NCBI GenBank assembly: GCA_964568355.1
Contig: CAZMRK010000858.1
Coordinates: 1 to 13,606 of the forward strand
Direction: 5' to 3'
DNA: 13,606 bases
Origin: JAJPJX01 sp964568355
GTDB taxonomy: Bacteria > Acidobacteriota > Terriglobia > Bryobacterales > Bryobacteraceae
This document shows, one piece after another, positions 7,805 to 13,606 of the stretch. Positions within the stretch are counted from its first letter, which is position 1. Each line of letters begins with the position of its first letter. The position numbers and the translations under genes were made by a program. The notes under the pieces are model-generated. The model was given only the letters and a program-made list of their open reading frames with translations. It had not been told where the DNA came from and made no database searches.

Positions 7805-9451
7805 ATGACATCCAACATGACAATAGGCAGAAAGTTCTCGTTGACCGGGGCATTTTTAATGGCCCTGATGATTGCGCTCGGCGCAGCAACCTTTTTTGGC
7901 CTCAGCGCCTTGGAAACGGCGATTCGATCGCTCTCGGAAGAATCGCTGGCGGGAGTATCGGCATGTAGCAAAGTAGAAGCCGATCTTCTGGAGATCCGCG
8001 GGAATGTGGTGAAACACATTGCGGTCAAAGATCCAACGCTGGTGGCGGAGACCGATCGCGTGATCGAAACGGTGCGCCAGGGCATCGCACAGGCGTTGAA
8101 AGACGTGGAAGCCACCGCCACGCAAGAGGAGGAGAAAGCCCTGCTGGCGAAAGTGGGACCGGCTCTGGCGGCGTACTACCAGATCACCGACCAGGTGTTG
8201 GCCATGAGCCGCTCCGGCAAGAAAGAAGAGGCGCTCACCCGGTACATCGCCGAAGGGACAGCGCCCTTCCTGGCCGTCAAAGAAGCAGTGAAGGCACAGA
8301 CCGAATTCTACCGCCAGAACGGCAAGCGAAACGGCGTACAGGCCCAGGAAAAGAGCGACCGCGTCCGCGTCTTCACATGGGCGCTGCTGGCGATCTCCAT
8401 TTTCTCCGGCTGCGCCCTCCTTTATTTCATCGTGCGGGGCGTGAACCGCGCGCTGATGCTCGCGGTTACCGATTTGAGCAGCGGCGCCGAGCAGGTGGCC
8501 AGCGCCGCCGGACAGGTCTCTTCTTCCAGCCAGTCTCTGGCGCAGGGAGCCTCTGAACAGGCCGCCTCGCTTCAGGAAACATCGGCCTCCACCGAAGAGA
8601 TCAATTCGATGGCGCATCGGAACACGGAAAATTCCCGAGCGGCTACCGATCTGGTCAAGCAATCCGAGCACAAGTTTGCGCAAGCGACGCAGATGCTCGA
8701 TCACATGGTGAAAGCGATCGGCGACATCAATGACTCAAGCGACAAGATCGCAAAGATCATCAAGGTAATCGACGAGATTGCGTTCCAGACCAACATCCTG
8801 GCCCTGAACGCCGCCGTAGAGGCGGCCCGGGCGGGCGAGGCCGGCATGGGCTTTGCCGTGGTGGCCGACGAGGTCAGAAATCTGGCCCAGCGGTGCGCGC
8901 AGGCGGCGAAAGATACGGCGTCGCTGATCGAAGAATCCATTTCCCGGTCGCATGAGGGAAAAACCAAGGTGGACCAGGTAGCGGAAGCAATTCGCTCCGT
9001 AACCGCAGACGTGGCGCAAGTAAAGACCCTGGTCGACGAAGTGAACGTCGGCAGCGTGGAACAGGCGCGCGGCATCGAGCAGATCGCCAAAGCGATCTCA
9101 CAGATCGAGCAGGTAACCCAGACCACTGCCGCCAGCGCGGAAGAAGGAGCTTCGGCAGCCGAGGAATTGAGCGCGCAATCGGCTGTGGTCGAAGAAATTG
9201 TGGCGCGCTTGCGATCGCTGGTGGAATCGTCCAGCCAGGTGCCGGGGCGTTCCGCAAACTGGGGAGCGCGTCCCTCCATTTCGAAGGCCAAGCCCGCGGC
9301 GGCAGGCGAATCCATGCCGGGAAGCCTGAAAGCCTTGGGCGCCCACGTCGCCCAGAAGGTGGGACCCCGGGCGGGGAATTCCAACGCGCCCGCCATGGCG
9401 CTGGCCAGGAAGAACGACATCCCGATGGATCAGGACTTTCAGGAATTCTAG
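7805..9451 (+). CDS. Methyl-accepting chemotaxis protein
   Basis: A 548-residue inner-membrane chemoreceptor. TM1 spans about residues 11-34. A helical periplasmic sensor (about 35-187) resembles the four-helix-bundle 4HB_MCP type, with long charged helices and no obvious ligand motif. TM2 spans about 188-210 (FTWALLAISIFSGCALLYFI). The cytoplasmic signalling coiled coil runs about 225-475. Its conserved hairpin tip, around IDEIAFQTNILALNAAVEAA (322-341) and GMGFAVVADEVRNLA (347-361), contacts CheA and CheW. Only about 15 residues separate TM2 from the signalling helices, so a normal HAMP domain of about 50 residues does not fit. A flexible, Pro/Ala/Gly-rich tail (475-543) ends in DFQEF, which fits the x-aromatic-x-x-aromatic pentapeptide that tethers CheR/CheB. 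The start is fixed by AGGAG (7795-7799), 5 nt before the ATG. No che genes are nearby, so it is an orphan receptor. Confidence 0.95.
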   Translation: MTSNMTIGRKFSLTGAFLMALMIALGAATFFGLSALETAIRSLSEESLAGVSACSKVEADLLEIRGNVVKHIAVKDPTLVAETDRVIETVRQGIAQALKDVEATATQEEEKALLAKVGPALAAYYQITDQVLAMSRSGKKEEALTRYIAEGTAPFLAVKEAVKAQTEFYRQNGKRNGVQAQEKSDRVRVFTWALLAISIFSGCALLYFIVRGVNRALMLAVTDLSSGAEQVASAAGQVSSSSQSLAQGASEQAASLQETSASTEEINSMAHRNTENSRAATDLVKQSEHKFAQATQMLDHMVKAIGDINDSSDKIAKIIKVIDEIAFQTNILALNAAVEAARAGEAGMGFAVVADEVRNLAQRCAQAAKDTASLIEESISRSHEGKTKVDQVAEAIRSVTADVAQVKTLVDEVNVGSVEQARGIEQIAKAISQIEQVTQTTAASAEEGASAAEELSAQSAVVEEIVARLRSLVESSSQVPGRSANWGARPSISKAKPAAAGESMPGSLKALGAHVAQKVGPRAGNSNAPAMALARKNDIPMDQDFQEF

Positions 9452-9485
9452 TAGAGCGACCCGGTGATTTTGGAGCGATCCAGGA

Positions 9486-9512
9486 CGTCGACGCAGTACG
9501 CTGAGGCGCGCG
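9486..9512 (+). repeat. Diverged intergenic repeat, copy A
   Basis: This 27-nt stretch begins CGTCGACGCAGTAC and aligns without gaps to the minus-strand copy at 11048-11022. The two agree at 21 of 27 positions, and all six differences are transitions (C/T or G/A). The second half can still fold into a short imperfect hairpin (GTACGC, loop TGAG, GCGCGC). It lies between the convergent chemoreceptor and enolase-family genes. Confidence 0.45.
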
Positions 9513-9547
9513 TGATCGCACGTCGCAGGCAATAGCCAGTCGCTCGC

Positions 9548-9578
9548 GGAAGCGGCAGCATCGCAAGCTGCCGCTTCC
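9548..9578. terminator. Bidirectional hairpin terminator between convergent genes
   Basis: A perfect 12-bp inverted repeat, GGAAGCGGCAGC and GCTGCCGCTTCC, encloses a 7-nt loop. It begins 6 nt after the stop codon of the minus-strand enolase-family gene and lies 96 nt past the plus-strand chemoreceptor stop. Because the stem is symmetric it can act on both transcripts. On the plus strand it is followed by the pyrimidine-rich CTTCCCTT; on the minus strand there is no T run. Confidence 0.65.
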
Positions 9579-9584
9579 CTTCCC

Positions 9585-10976
9585 TTACAGCGGCCTGCCA
9601 GACACCATGAAGCCGGCCTGTTGCGCGCGTGCCTGCAATTCCTTCCACTCGCGCGAGCCGTTATCCGGAATGCTCTCCAGGTAAACGTGGCGTGGGAAGA
9701 CGGGCAGCCGGCCATTCCGTACGTCCGCCCAATACTGTTCCGCATGGGCGTAGTAACTGGTGGCGCCGGAAGGAAAGCGAATGGCCAGAAGTTGGCCGGG
9801 AGCCGGGTAGTTTTTCGGCGTGGGCGGGATGCGGAAGCGCTCGACGGCATCTTCATCGAGTTCCACCCCCAGGCCGGGCGCATCTGGCACCAACGCGCTT
9901 CCGTTTTCCACCTGAATCGCCGGCTTGATCATCTGGTGGGTGTAGATCCGATGGCAATCCACCTGGGGCCAGCGCGCATGGGTCAGGACGCTGGCGAAAT
10001 GGAGCGAAAACGTCGCCGTGATGCCCGTGCCCACCAGTTCCAGGAAAAACGGCTTGCCCGCCTGTGCCGCCACGGTAGCATCCGCTTTGACGCGATTGGC
10101 GCCGCCACCGATCACAAAGCCGTCGCACACATCCTCGCGCAGCGCCGTCATGATCGGCGGCACACCATAGTGCATGGCGATGGCCACACGCGTCTGGCTG
10201 CGCAGTTGCTTGTTCCCGGCGACATCGCTCTGCGGGATAGGCGTCTCGTAGATGGCCACCTGGGGATATTTCTCGATCTCGGTGCAATAGCGCCCCGCGT
10301 GCGCGGAATCCATGAGCGTGTCGTTGAAATCGAAGTTGATCCGCATATAGGGCGGCAGGGTTGGCATGAGCTTTTCGCACTGGTCGTGGAGATCGAACCA
10401 CGGCCGGGCCTTGGTTTTGAAAGCGGTAAAGCCGGCGGCCACGGCGTCCTTACACTCGAGCACCCAATCGTCGCCGGGCATATCGATCGCCCACCAACTG
10501 ATAAAGCCGCGATCCCGCACCTTGTGCCCCAGCAGGCGATGAACCGGCACACCGTTCGCTTTTCCCACCGCATCGAACAGCGCTTGCTGAAGACCTGAGC
10601 CGAGCGAATCGTCCCACAAAAAATCGGCGGCGTTGCGATTCATGACCTTGGCAATAGCGGCATCGGAGACCGTACCCCAGGTGTAATACTGCATGGTTTC
10701 GCCAAAGCCCACCACGCCGCAGGCCAAGCTCACTTTATAGATGACGAAGATGGTCCAGTGTGGAAGTTCGCGGATCATGTTGCGTGCCGCCACAGGTCGA
10801 AAGGGGACCCTGACCCAGGTTGCATCCACCTTCTTCACAGTAAGGTCCATCGGTTTGGCAATGGAAGGCGCAGCAGGCGGCGCCGCTGCTTGCGCCAGGC
10901 CGGAGGCGCTTCCCAGCCCGCCCAGCGCTCCCGCCGCTCCACGAAACCAATCCCGACGTGTCCAATGTTTCTGCAT
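9585..10976 (-). CDS. Tat-exported enolase-superfamily (mandelate racemase/MLE-like) enzyme
   Basis: A 463-residue protein. Residues 1-32 form a twin-arginine signal (TRRDWFRGAAGALGGLGSAS). The rest has the enolase-superfamily layout: an N-terminal capping domain, with KKVDATWVRVPFRPV at its first strand, followed by a beta-barrel. A KxK pair (Lys187, Lys189 in FKTKARPW) fits the proton-abstracting strand. Metal-ligand positions are plausible at Asp216 (INFDFND) and Glu244 (IYETPIP), with the third near Asp285 (EDVCDGFVIGGG). Enzymes of this family remove a proton next to a carboxylate, for example in sugar-acid dehydration or racemisation. The substrate cannot be told. A C-terminal stretch of about 80 residues (from PPTPKNYPAPG) extends beyond the barrel. 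The ATG at 10976 has AAGGGAG at 10983-10989, 6 nt upstream, which beats the longer reading from 11138 with its Arg-rich leader. Confidence 0.85.
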   Translation of the reverse strand: MQKHWTRRDWFRGAAGALGGLGSASGLAQAAAPPAAPSIAKPMDLTVKKVDATWVRVPFRPVAARNMIRELPHWTIFVIYKVSLACGVVGFGETMQYYTWGTVSDAAIAKVMNRNAADFLWDDSLGSGLQQALFDAVGKANGVPVHRLLGHKVRDRGFISWWAIDMPGDDWVLECKDAVAAGFTAFKTKARPWFDLHDQCEKLMPTLPPYMRINFDFNDTLMDSAHAGRYCTEIEKYPQVAIYETPIPQSDVAGNKQLRSQTRVAIAMHYGVPPIMTALREDVCDGFVIGGGANRVKADATVAAQAGKPFFLELVGTGITATFSLHFASVLTHARWPQVDCHRIYTHQMIKPAIQVENGSALVPDAPGLGVELDEDAVERFRIPPTPKNYPAPGQLLAIRFPSGATSYYAHAEQYWADVRNGRLPVFPRHVYLESIPDNGSREWKELQARAQQAGFMVSGRPL

Positions 10977-11021
10977 GACTAGCTCCCTTGTGGAGCGCAG
11001 TGTAACACAGCCGCGCCGTAG

Positions 11022-11048
11022 CGCACACTTCGGTGTGCTGCGTCGACG
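11022..11048 (-). repeat. Diverged intergenic repeat, copy B
   Basis: On the minus strand this reads CGTCGACGCAGCAC onward and matches copy A at 9486-9512 (21 of 27 identical, all differences transitions). The second half forms a perfect 6-bp hairpin (11023-11038): GCACAC pairs with GTGTGC around a 4-nt loop, which reads TTCG between C and G on the plus strand and is therefore an ultrastable tetraloop type in plus-strand RNA. It lies upstream of the enolase-family gene. Confidence 0.45.
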
Positions 11049-11060
11049 CTCCCGTCGACG
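11041..11060. other. 8-bp palindromic hairpin between the propeptide gene and the enolase-family gene
   Basis: CGTCGACG occurs twice, separated by CTCC. Because CGTCGACG is self-complementary, the two copies form a perfect 8-bp stem with a 4-nt loop. It begins 16 nt after the stop of the stand-alone propeptide gene and abuts the 11023-11038 hairpin, so the 100-nt gap (10977-11076) holds two stem-loops back to back. There is no T run on either side. Transcript processing, attenuation or a repeat remnant are all possible. Confidence 0.5.
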
Positions 11061-11076
11061 TCTGGCGCGCACCCTG

Positions 11077-11490
11077 TCAGCGAGGCCGGGCAACGGGCGC
11101 CTGGTGCAGCCCCAGCACCGCCAGAATGCACCCGGCAAGGCGATCCGGAACAGTAAGCGGTCCTTCGTAGCTCAAATAGGCGCCGCCGCTGGCGGAACTG
11201 CCGAAGCACCGGAGCGAGATGCCGAAAGCGGCGTTCAGTTCTCCGACCGTGCCTGCGACCCGCACCATGCGCTTGGGAACGCTCTCCTCCAACACCTGCA
11301 GCCCGCAGCCGCGGGCAAACTCGACCACCTGCCGCAGTTCTTCCGGGTCGGCGCCTTTGATCCGGTCCGCGTGCCGGCGCAGCACGATCGTTGCTTTGAT
11401 CCTCTGGTCCGAATCGGCAGGATCGCTCGGCCGTGCATCTGGCCGGCGGCGCACCTCGCTGCCCGGGATCGGAATGCGTCCCTCCGCCAT
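11077..11490 (-). CDS. Stand-alone S53 (pro-kumamolisin) propeptide-domain protein
   Basis: A 137-residue protein that is essentially one sedolisin propeptide and nothing else. It starts RIPIPGSEVRRRPDAR, the usual opening of kumamolisin-type precursors, continues IKATIVLRR, EELRQVVEFARGCGLQVLE, GTVGELNAAFGISL and AYLSYEGPLTVPDRLAG, and ends ILAVLGLHQAPVARPR. The stop codon falls exactly where a kumamolisin precursor would pass into the linker and catalytic domain. The same landmarks occur in the upstream protease's own propeptide (AMQTAFGTRL, RYRGRSGPVLIPEELAD, VLAVLGLDDRPLAKP). The ATG at 11490 comes 1 nt after the protease stop (TGAGATG), with no ribosome-binding site, so translational coupling is likely. 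An in-frame ATG at 11601 inside the protease gene is less likely. No signal peptide is visible. It could be a trans-acting inhibitor or folding helper, or the remnant of a duplicated protease. Confidence 0.8.
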   Translation of the reverse strand: MAEGRIPIPGSEVRRRPDARPSDPADSDQRIKATIVLRRHADRIKGADPEELRQVVEFARGCGLQVLEESVPKRMVRVAGTVGELNAAFGISLRCFGSSASGGAYLSYEGPLTVPDRLAGCILAVLGLHQAPVARPR

Positions 11491-11491
11491 C

Positions 11492-12946
11492 TCAGGTTGT
11501 CGCGGTGCGCAAGACGTTCGCCAATGCGGCTCCGTTGGGGCTTCCCCACCCGGTACAGGCGTCCCACCGGGGACCGGCGGCGTACGCCCCGTTGTTGCCA
11601 TCCACGATATCCCGCAGCGCCGAGGCGTTCTGATAGAGAAGCGGATTCACGAATCCGACGGCCCTGCCCAATCGCTGATTGATCAGCGCCACCAGCCCGG
11701 CCCAAAGCGGCGAGACGGCGCTGGTTCCGCCGATGACCAACTGCGCTCCGTTGACGCGAACAAGGTACCCGGTAGCCGGATCCGCGTCGCCCGCGATATC
11801 CGGGACGCCGCGCCCGGCAAAACCCGTCTCGGGGTGGGCCGGTACACGCGCAGAACTCTGATAGTCAGGCAGAGGAAACACGCGGCTCACGCCCCCACCG
11901 GTGGCGCCGTTCCCGGACGCTAGTGCATTCCACACCTCCTCGCGGGAGATGGCGTTTCCCGAAGCGGTCAGCCTGGTGCCTCCGCAGGCCAGGACATATG
12001 GGCTGGCCGCTGGAAAATCCACGTGGACCTTCCCATCGGTCGCGCCATCGTTCGACCCGTCATCTCCGGCCGCGGCCGTCACTGTGATATCCAGGTCCGC
12101 GGCATCCTCGAAGGCGGCATCCATGGCCGCGCGCGCCTGTTCAGTCCAGTCGTCCTCGGAGGCACCCCAACTGATGGAAATAGCGGCGGGCTTTTGCGTG
12201 TCGTGCGACGCCGCGGCCACCGCGTCGTGAAAGCCCTGGTCCGTATTCTTGGCGAAATACACCACGATGCGCGATCCCGGCGCCACGGCCCCCGCGACCT
12301 CGATATCCAGCATGACCTCGTCATCGGCCGGGTCTCCCGGCGAATTCGAAGCCCCGCCGACCGACACCGCCGATACCTCCGGCATCTGGATTCCCAATCC
12401 GCTGAAATAGGCCTGGAGATCGGCAGTCCGGTAGCCGCCGCCCAGTTCAATGATGGCGATGGTCTGGCCCTCTCCATTTACATCGGCAGGAAAATCGTAG
12501 AGGCGCGCCACCTGGGGCGGTGTGAACGCGCCCGATGGCGCCGCCGCCCGTTTGCGGAAGTGCGGCTTGGCCAGCGGCCGGTCATCCAGACCGAGAACCG
12601 CCAGCACCGAATCGGCCAGTTCCTCCGGAATCAGCACCGGGCCGCTGCGCCCGCGATATCGCAGGCCGCGGGCGGGCACCTCCAGGTAGGTCAGGCGGGT
12701 CCCGAATGCCGTCTGCATCGCCTCGGCGCTTCCCGAGAGCAAGATGGACCGCGGTCCCAGCCGGCGGTCCGCTACCGTCAGGCCGTGCTCGCGCGCAAAC
12801 AACTCTACCAGACCGACCGCTTCCGGCCGGTTGAGGACGACGGTCACCTGGAGAGATTCGTCCTTCCCGACTTCGCCGGAAGTCCGAGCACCGGCTATTG
12901 GCTTTCGATCACTGCCCCGTAGGGCGACGCGCCGCTCGAAGGGCAT
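11492..12946 (-). CDS. S53 family (sedolisin/kumamolisin-like) serine-carboxyl peptidase
   Basis: A 484-residue precursor. Residues about 1-130 are an S53 propeptide (VTVVLNRPEAVGLVELFARE, SGSAEAMQTAFGTRLTYLEV, VLGLDDRPLAKPHFRKR), which is normally removed autocatalytically at acid pH. The catalytic domain starts near AFTPPQVARLYDFP (140-153). The family's active-site residues are in place: Glu210 and Asp214 in DDEVMLDIEVAGA, oxyanion Asp295 in AAAGDDGS, and nucleophile Ser409 in GGTSAVSPL. Asp446-Ile447 and Asp462 fit the C-terminal calcium site. Such enzymes are acid-active endopeptidases, usually secreted. No classical signal peptide is visible, as is also true of kumamolisin itself. The ATG at 12946 has AGGAGG 4 nt upstream. 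A free propeptide gene follows after one nucleotide. All key residues are present, so it should be active. Confidence 0.95.
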   Translation of the reverse strand: MPFERRVALRGSDRKPIAGARTSGEVGKDESLQVTVVLNRPEAVGLVELFAREHGLTVADRRLGPRSILLSGSAEAMQTAFGTRLTYLEVPARGLRYRGRSGPVLIPEELADSVLAVLGLDDRPLAKPHFRKRAAAPSGAFTPPQVARLYDFPADVNGEGQTIAIIELGGGYRTADLQAYFSGLGIQMPEVSAVSVGGASNSPGDPADDEVMLDIEVAGAVAPGSRIVVYFAKNTDQGFHDAVAAASHDTQKPAAISISWGASEDDWTEQARAAMDAAFEDAADLDITVTAAAGDDGSNDGATDGKVHVDFPAASPYVLACGGTRLTASGNAISREEVWNALASGNGATGGGVSRVFPLPDYQSSARVPAHPETGFAGRGVPDIAGDADPATGYLVRVNGAQLVIGGTSAVSPLWAGLVALINQRLGRAVGFVNPLLYQNASALRDIVDGNNGAYAAGPRWDACTGWGSPNGAALANVLRTATT

Positions 12947-12978
12947 AGTCCCTCCTGTTTTGGAATCACCGCCAGCTT

Positions 12979-12984
12979 ATGATA
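12979..12984 (-). promoter_or_regulatory. Possible -10 box for the S53 peptidase operon
   Basis: TATCAT on the minus strand matches five of six bases of TATAAT and would place the start site about 26 nt ahead of the peptidase ATG. No good -35 hexamer is visible at the right spacing. The box sits in the 121-nt gap between the divergent peptidase and histidine-phosphatase genes. Confidence 0.3.
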
Positions 12985-13067
12985 GCCCGCCCTGCCCTCT
13001 TCGAGTGAGTCTGTTTCTCACCGTTCGATTTCACACCTGCGATACTCTGCCGCCATACTGAGAAGAG

Positions 13068-13606
13068 ATGGTCGAACCGACACGTATTTATTTGATTCGG
13101 CACGGAGAAACCGAATGGTCGCTGAGCGGCCAGCACAGCGGGCGCAAGGATCTTCCCTTGACCGCGCACGGCGAAGAGGAGGCCCTTGCCGTAGGGCGCA
13201 TTCTGGGAGGGAGGAAGTTCGATCGTGTATGGTGCAGCACGCTCCAGCGCGCGCGCCGCACCTGTGAATTGGCGGGCTATCTGGAATGCGCCGTTCTTGA
13301 TCCCGACTTACAGGAATGGGACTATGGCGACTGCACCGGCTACACGCAGGAGCAAATCCGAGAGCGGTTTCCGGGGTGGACCATCTGGGACGGCCCGGTG
13401 CCCAACGGCGAATCCATCGAGCAAATCGCCGCGCGTGCGAGAGGCGTGGTGGACCGCATCCGCAGCAGCGGAGGGAGCACCGCGCTGTTCGCCCATGGCC
13501 ATTTTCTCCGCATCCTGGCTACCCAGTGGCTCGAACTACCTCCGGAAAACGGCAGCCGCCTGGCGCTCGAAACAGCCTCGATTTCCATCCTGGGATACGA
13601 CACCGG
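13068..13606 (+). CDS. Histidine phosphatase family protein (phosphoglycerate-mutase-like), C-terminus cut
   Basis: The first 179 codons are present and the frame stays open to the window end. The N-terminus MVEPTRIYLIRHGETEWS holds the RHGE motif, whose histidine takes the phosphate in the histidine phosphatase (phosphoglycerate mutase) superfamily. STLQRARRTCEL supplies the conserved arginine, ELP-like LQEWDYGDCTGYT follows, and FAHGHFLRIL supplies the second catalytic histidine. Members act on phosphosugars, on alpha-ribazole phosphate or as general phosphatases; the sequence does not separate these. The start codon has only a weak purine-rich stretch (GAGAAGAG) ahead of it. It is transcribed away from the S53 peptidase operon. 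Little more than the C-terminal tail can be missing, since family members are usually about 190-220 residues long. Confidence 0.93.
   Translation, partial: MVEPTRIYLIRHGETEWSLSGQHSGRKDLPLTAHGEEEALAVGRILGGRKFDRVWCSTLQRARRTCELAGYLECAVLDPDLQEWDYGDCTGYTQEQIRERFPGWTIWDGPVPNGESIEQIAARARGVVDRIRSSGGSTALFAHGHFLRILATQWLELPPENGSRLALETASISILGYDT

Noticed and set aside
10977..11138. 54-residue N-terminal extension of the enolase-family protein
   Set aside because: It is Arg-rich, crosses two hairpins and the stop of the preceding gene, and ends at an ATG that has a good AAGGGAG site followed by a twin-arginine signal.

Overview
The window is a GC-rich, gene-dense bacterial segment. Four things suggest an Acidobacteriota-type soil bacterium (Solibacter/Bryobacter-like): Tat-exported 'twin-arginine' hypothetical proteins, a sedolisin (S53) peptidase, a chemoreceptor whose transmembrane segment runs almost directly into the signalling domain, and a very large secreted glycosidase-like protein. 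That assignment is an inference from gene content and protein style; no rRNA or tRNA is present to test it.

Layout. Positions 1-7537 are read on the minus strand. In transcription order they hold an NtrC-type sigma54 response regulator (7537-6149), a secreted glycoside-hydrolase-like protein (6119-3264), an L-lactate permease family transporter (3105-1474), an overlapping Tat-signal protein of unassigned family (1505-336), and the N-terminus of a SAM-dependent methyltransferase that runs off the left edge (141-1). The regulator and glycosidase genes are 29 nt apart, and the permease and Tat-protein genes overlap. This looks like one or two operons for sugar-polymer attack and organic-acid uptake under a two-component sigma54 activator.

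A HAMP-poor methyl-accepting chemotaxis protein (7805-9451, plus strand) starts divergently from the regulator. It faces, convergently, a Tat-exported enolase-superfamily enzyme (10976-9585, minus strand). A 12-bp perfect hairpin next to the enolase stop is a likely bidirectional terminator. Upstream of the enolase gene, still on the minus strand, lies a two-gene unit: a complete kumamolisin-like S53 peptidase with its own propeptide (12946-11492), followed one nucleotide later by a separate 137-residue gene that is nothing but an S53 propeptide domain (11490-11077). At the right edge a histidine-phosphatase (phosphoglycerate-mutase-like) gene starts on the plus strand (13068 onward) and is cut by the window end.

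The most unusual elements are the free-standing sedolisin propeptide, possibly a trans-acting inhibitor or foldase translated together with the protease, and a diverged dispersed repeat in two intergenic regions. The two repeat copies differ only by transitions over 27 nt and keep a small stem-loop. No CRISPR array, insertion sequence, RNA gene or phage feature was seen.
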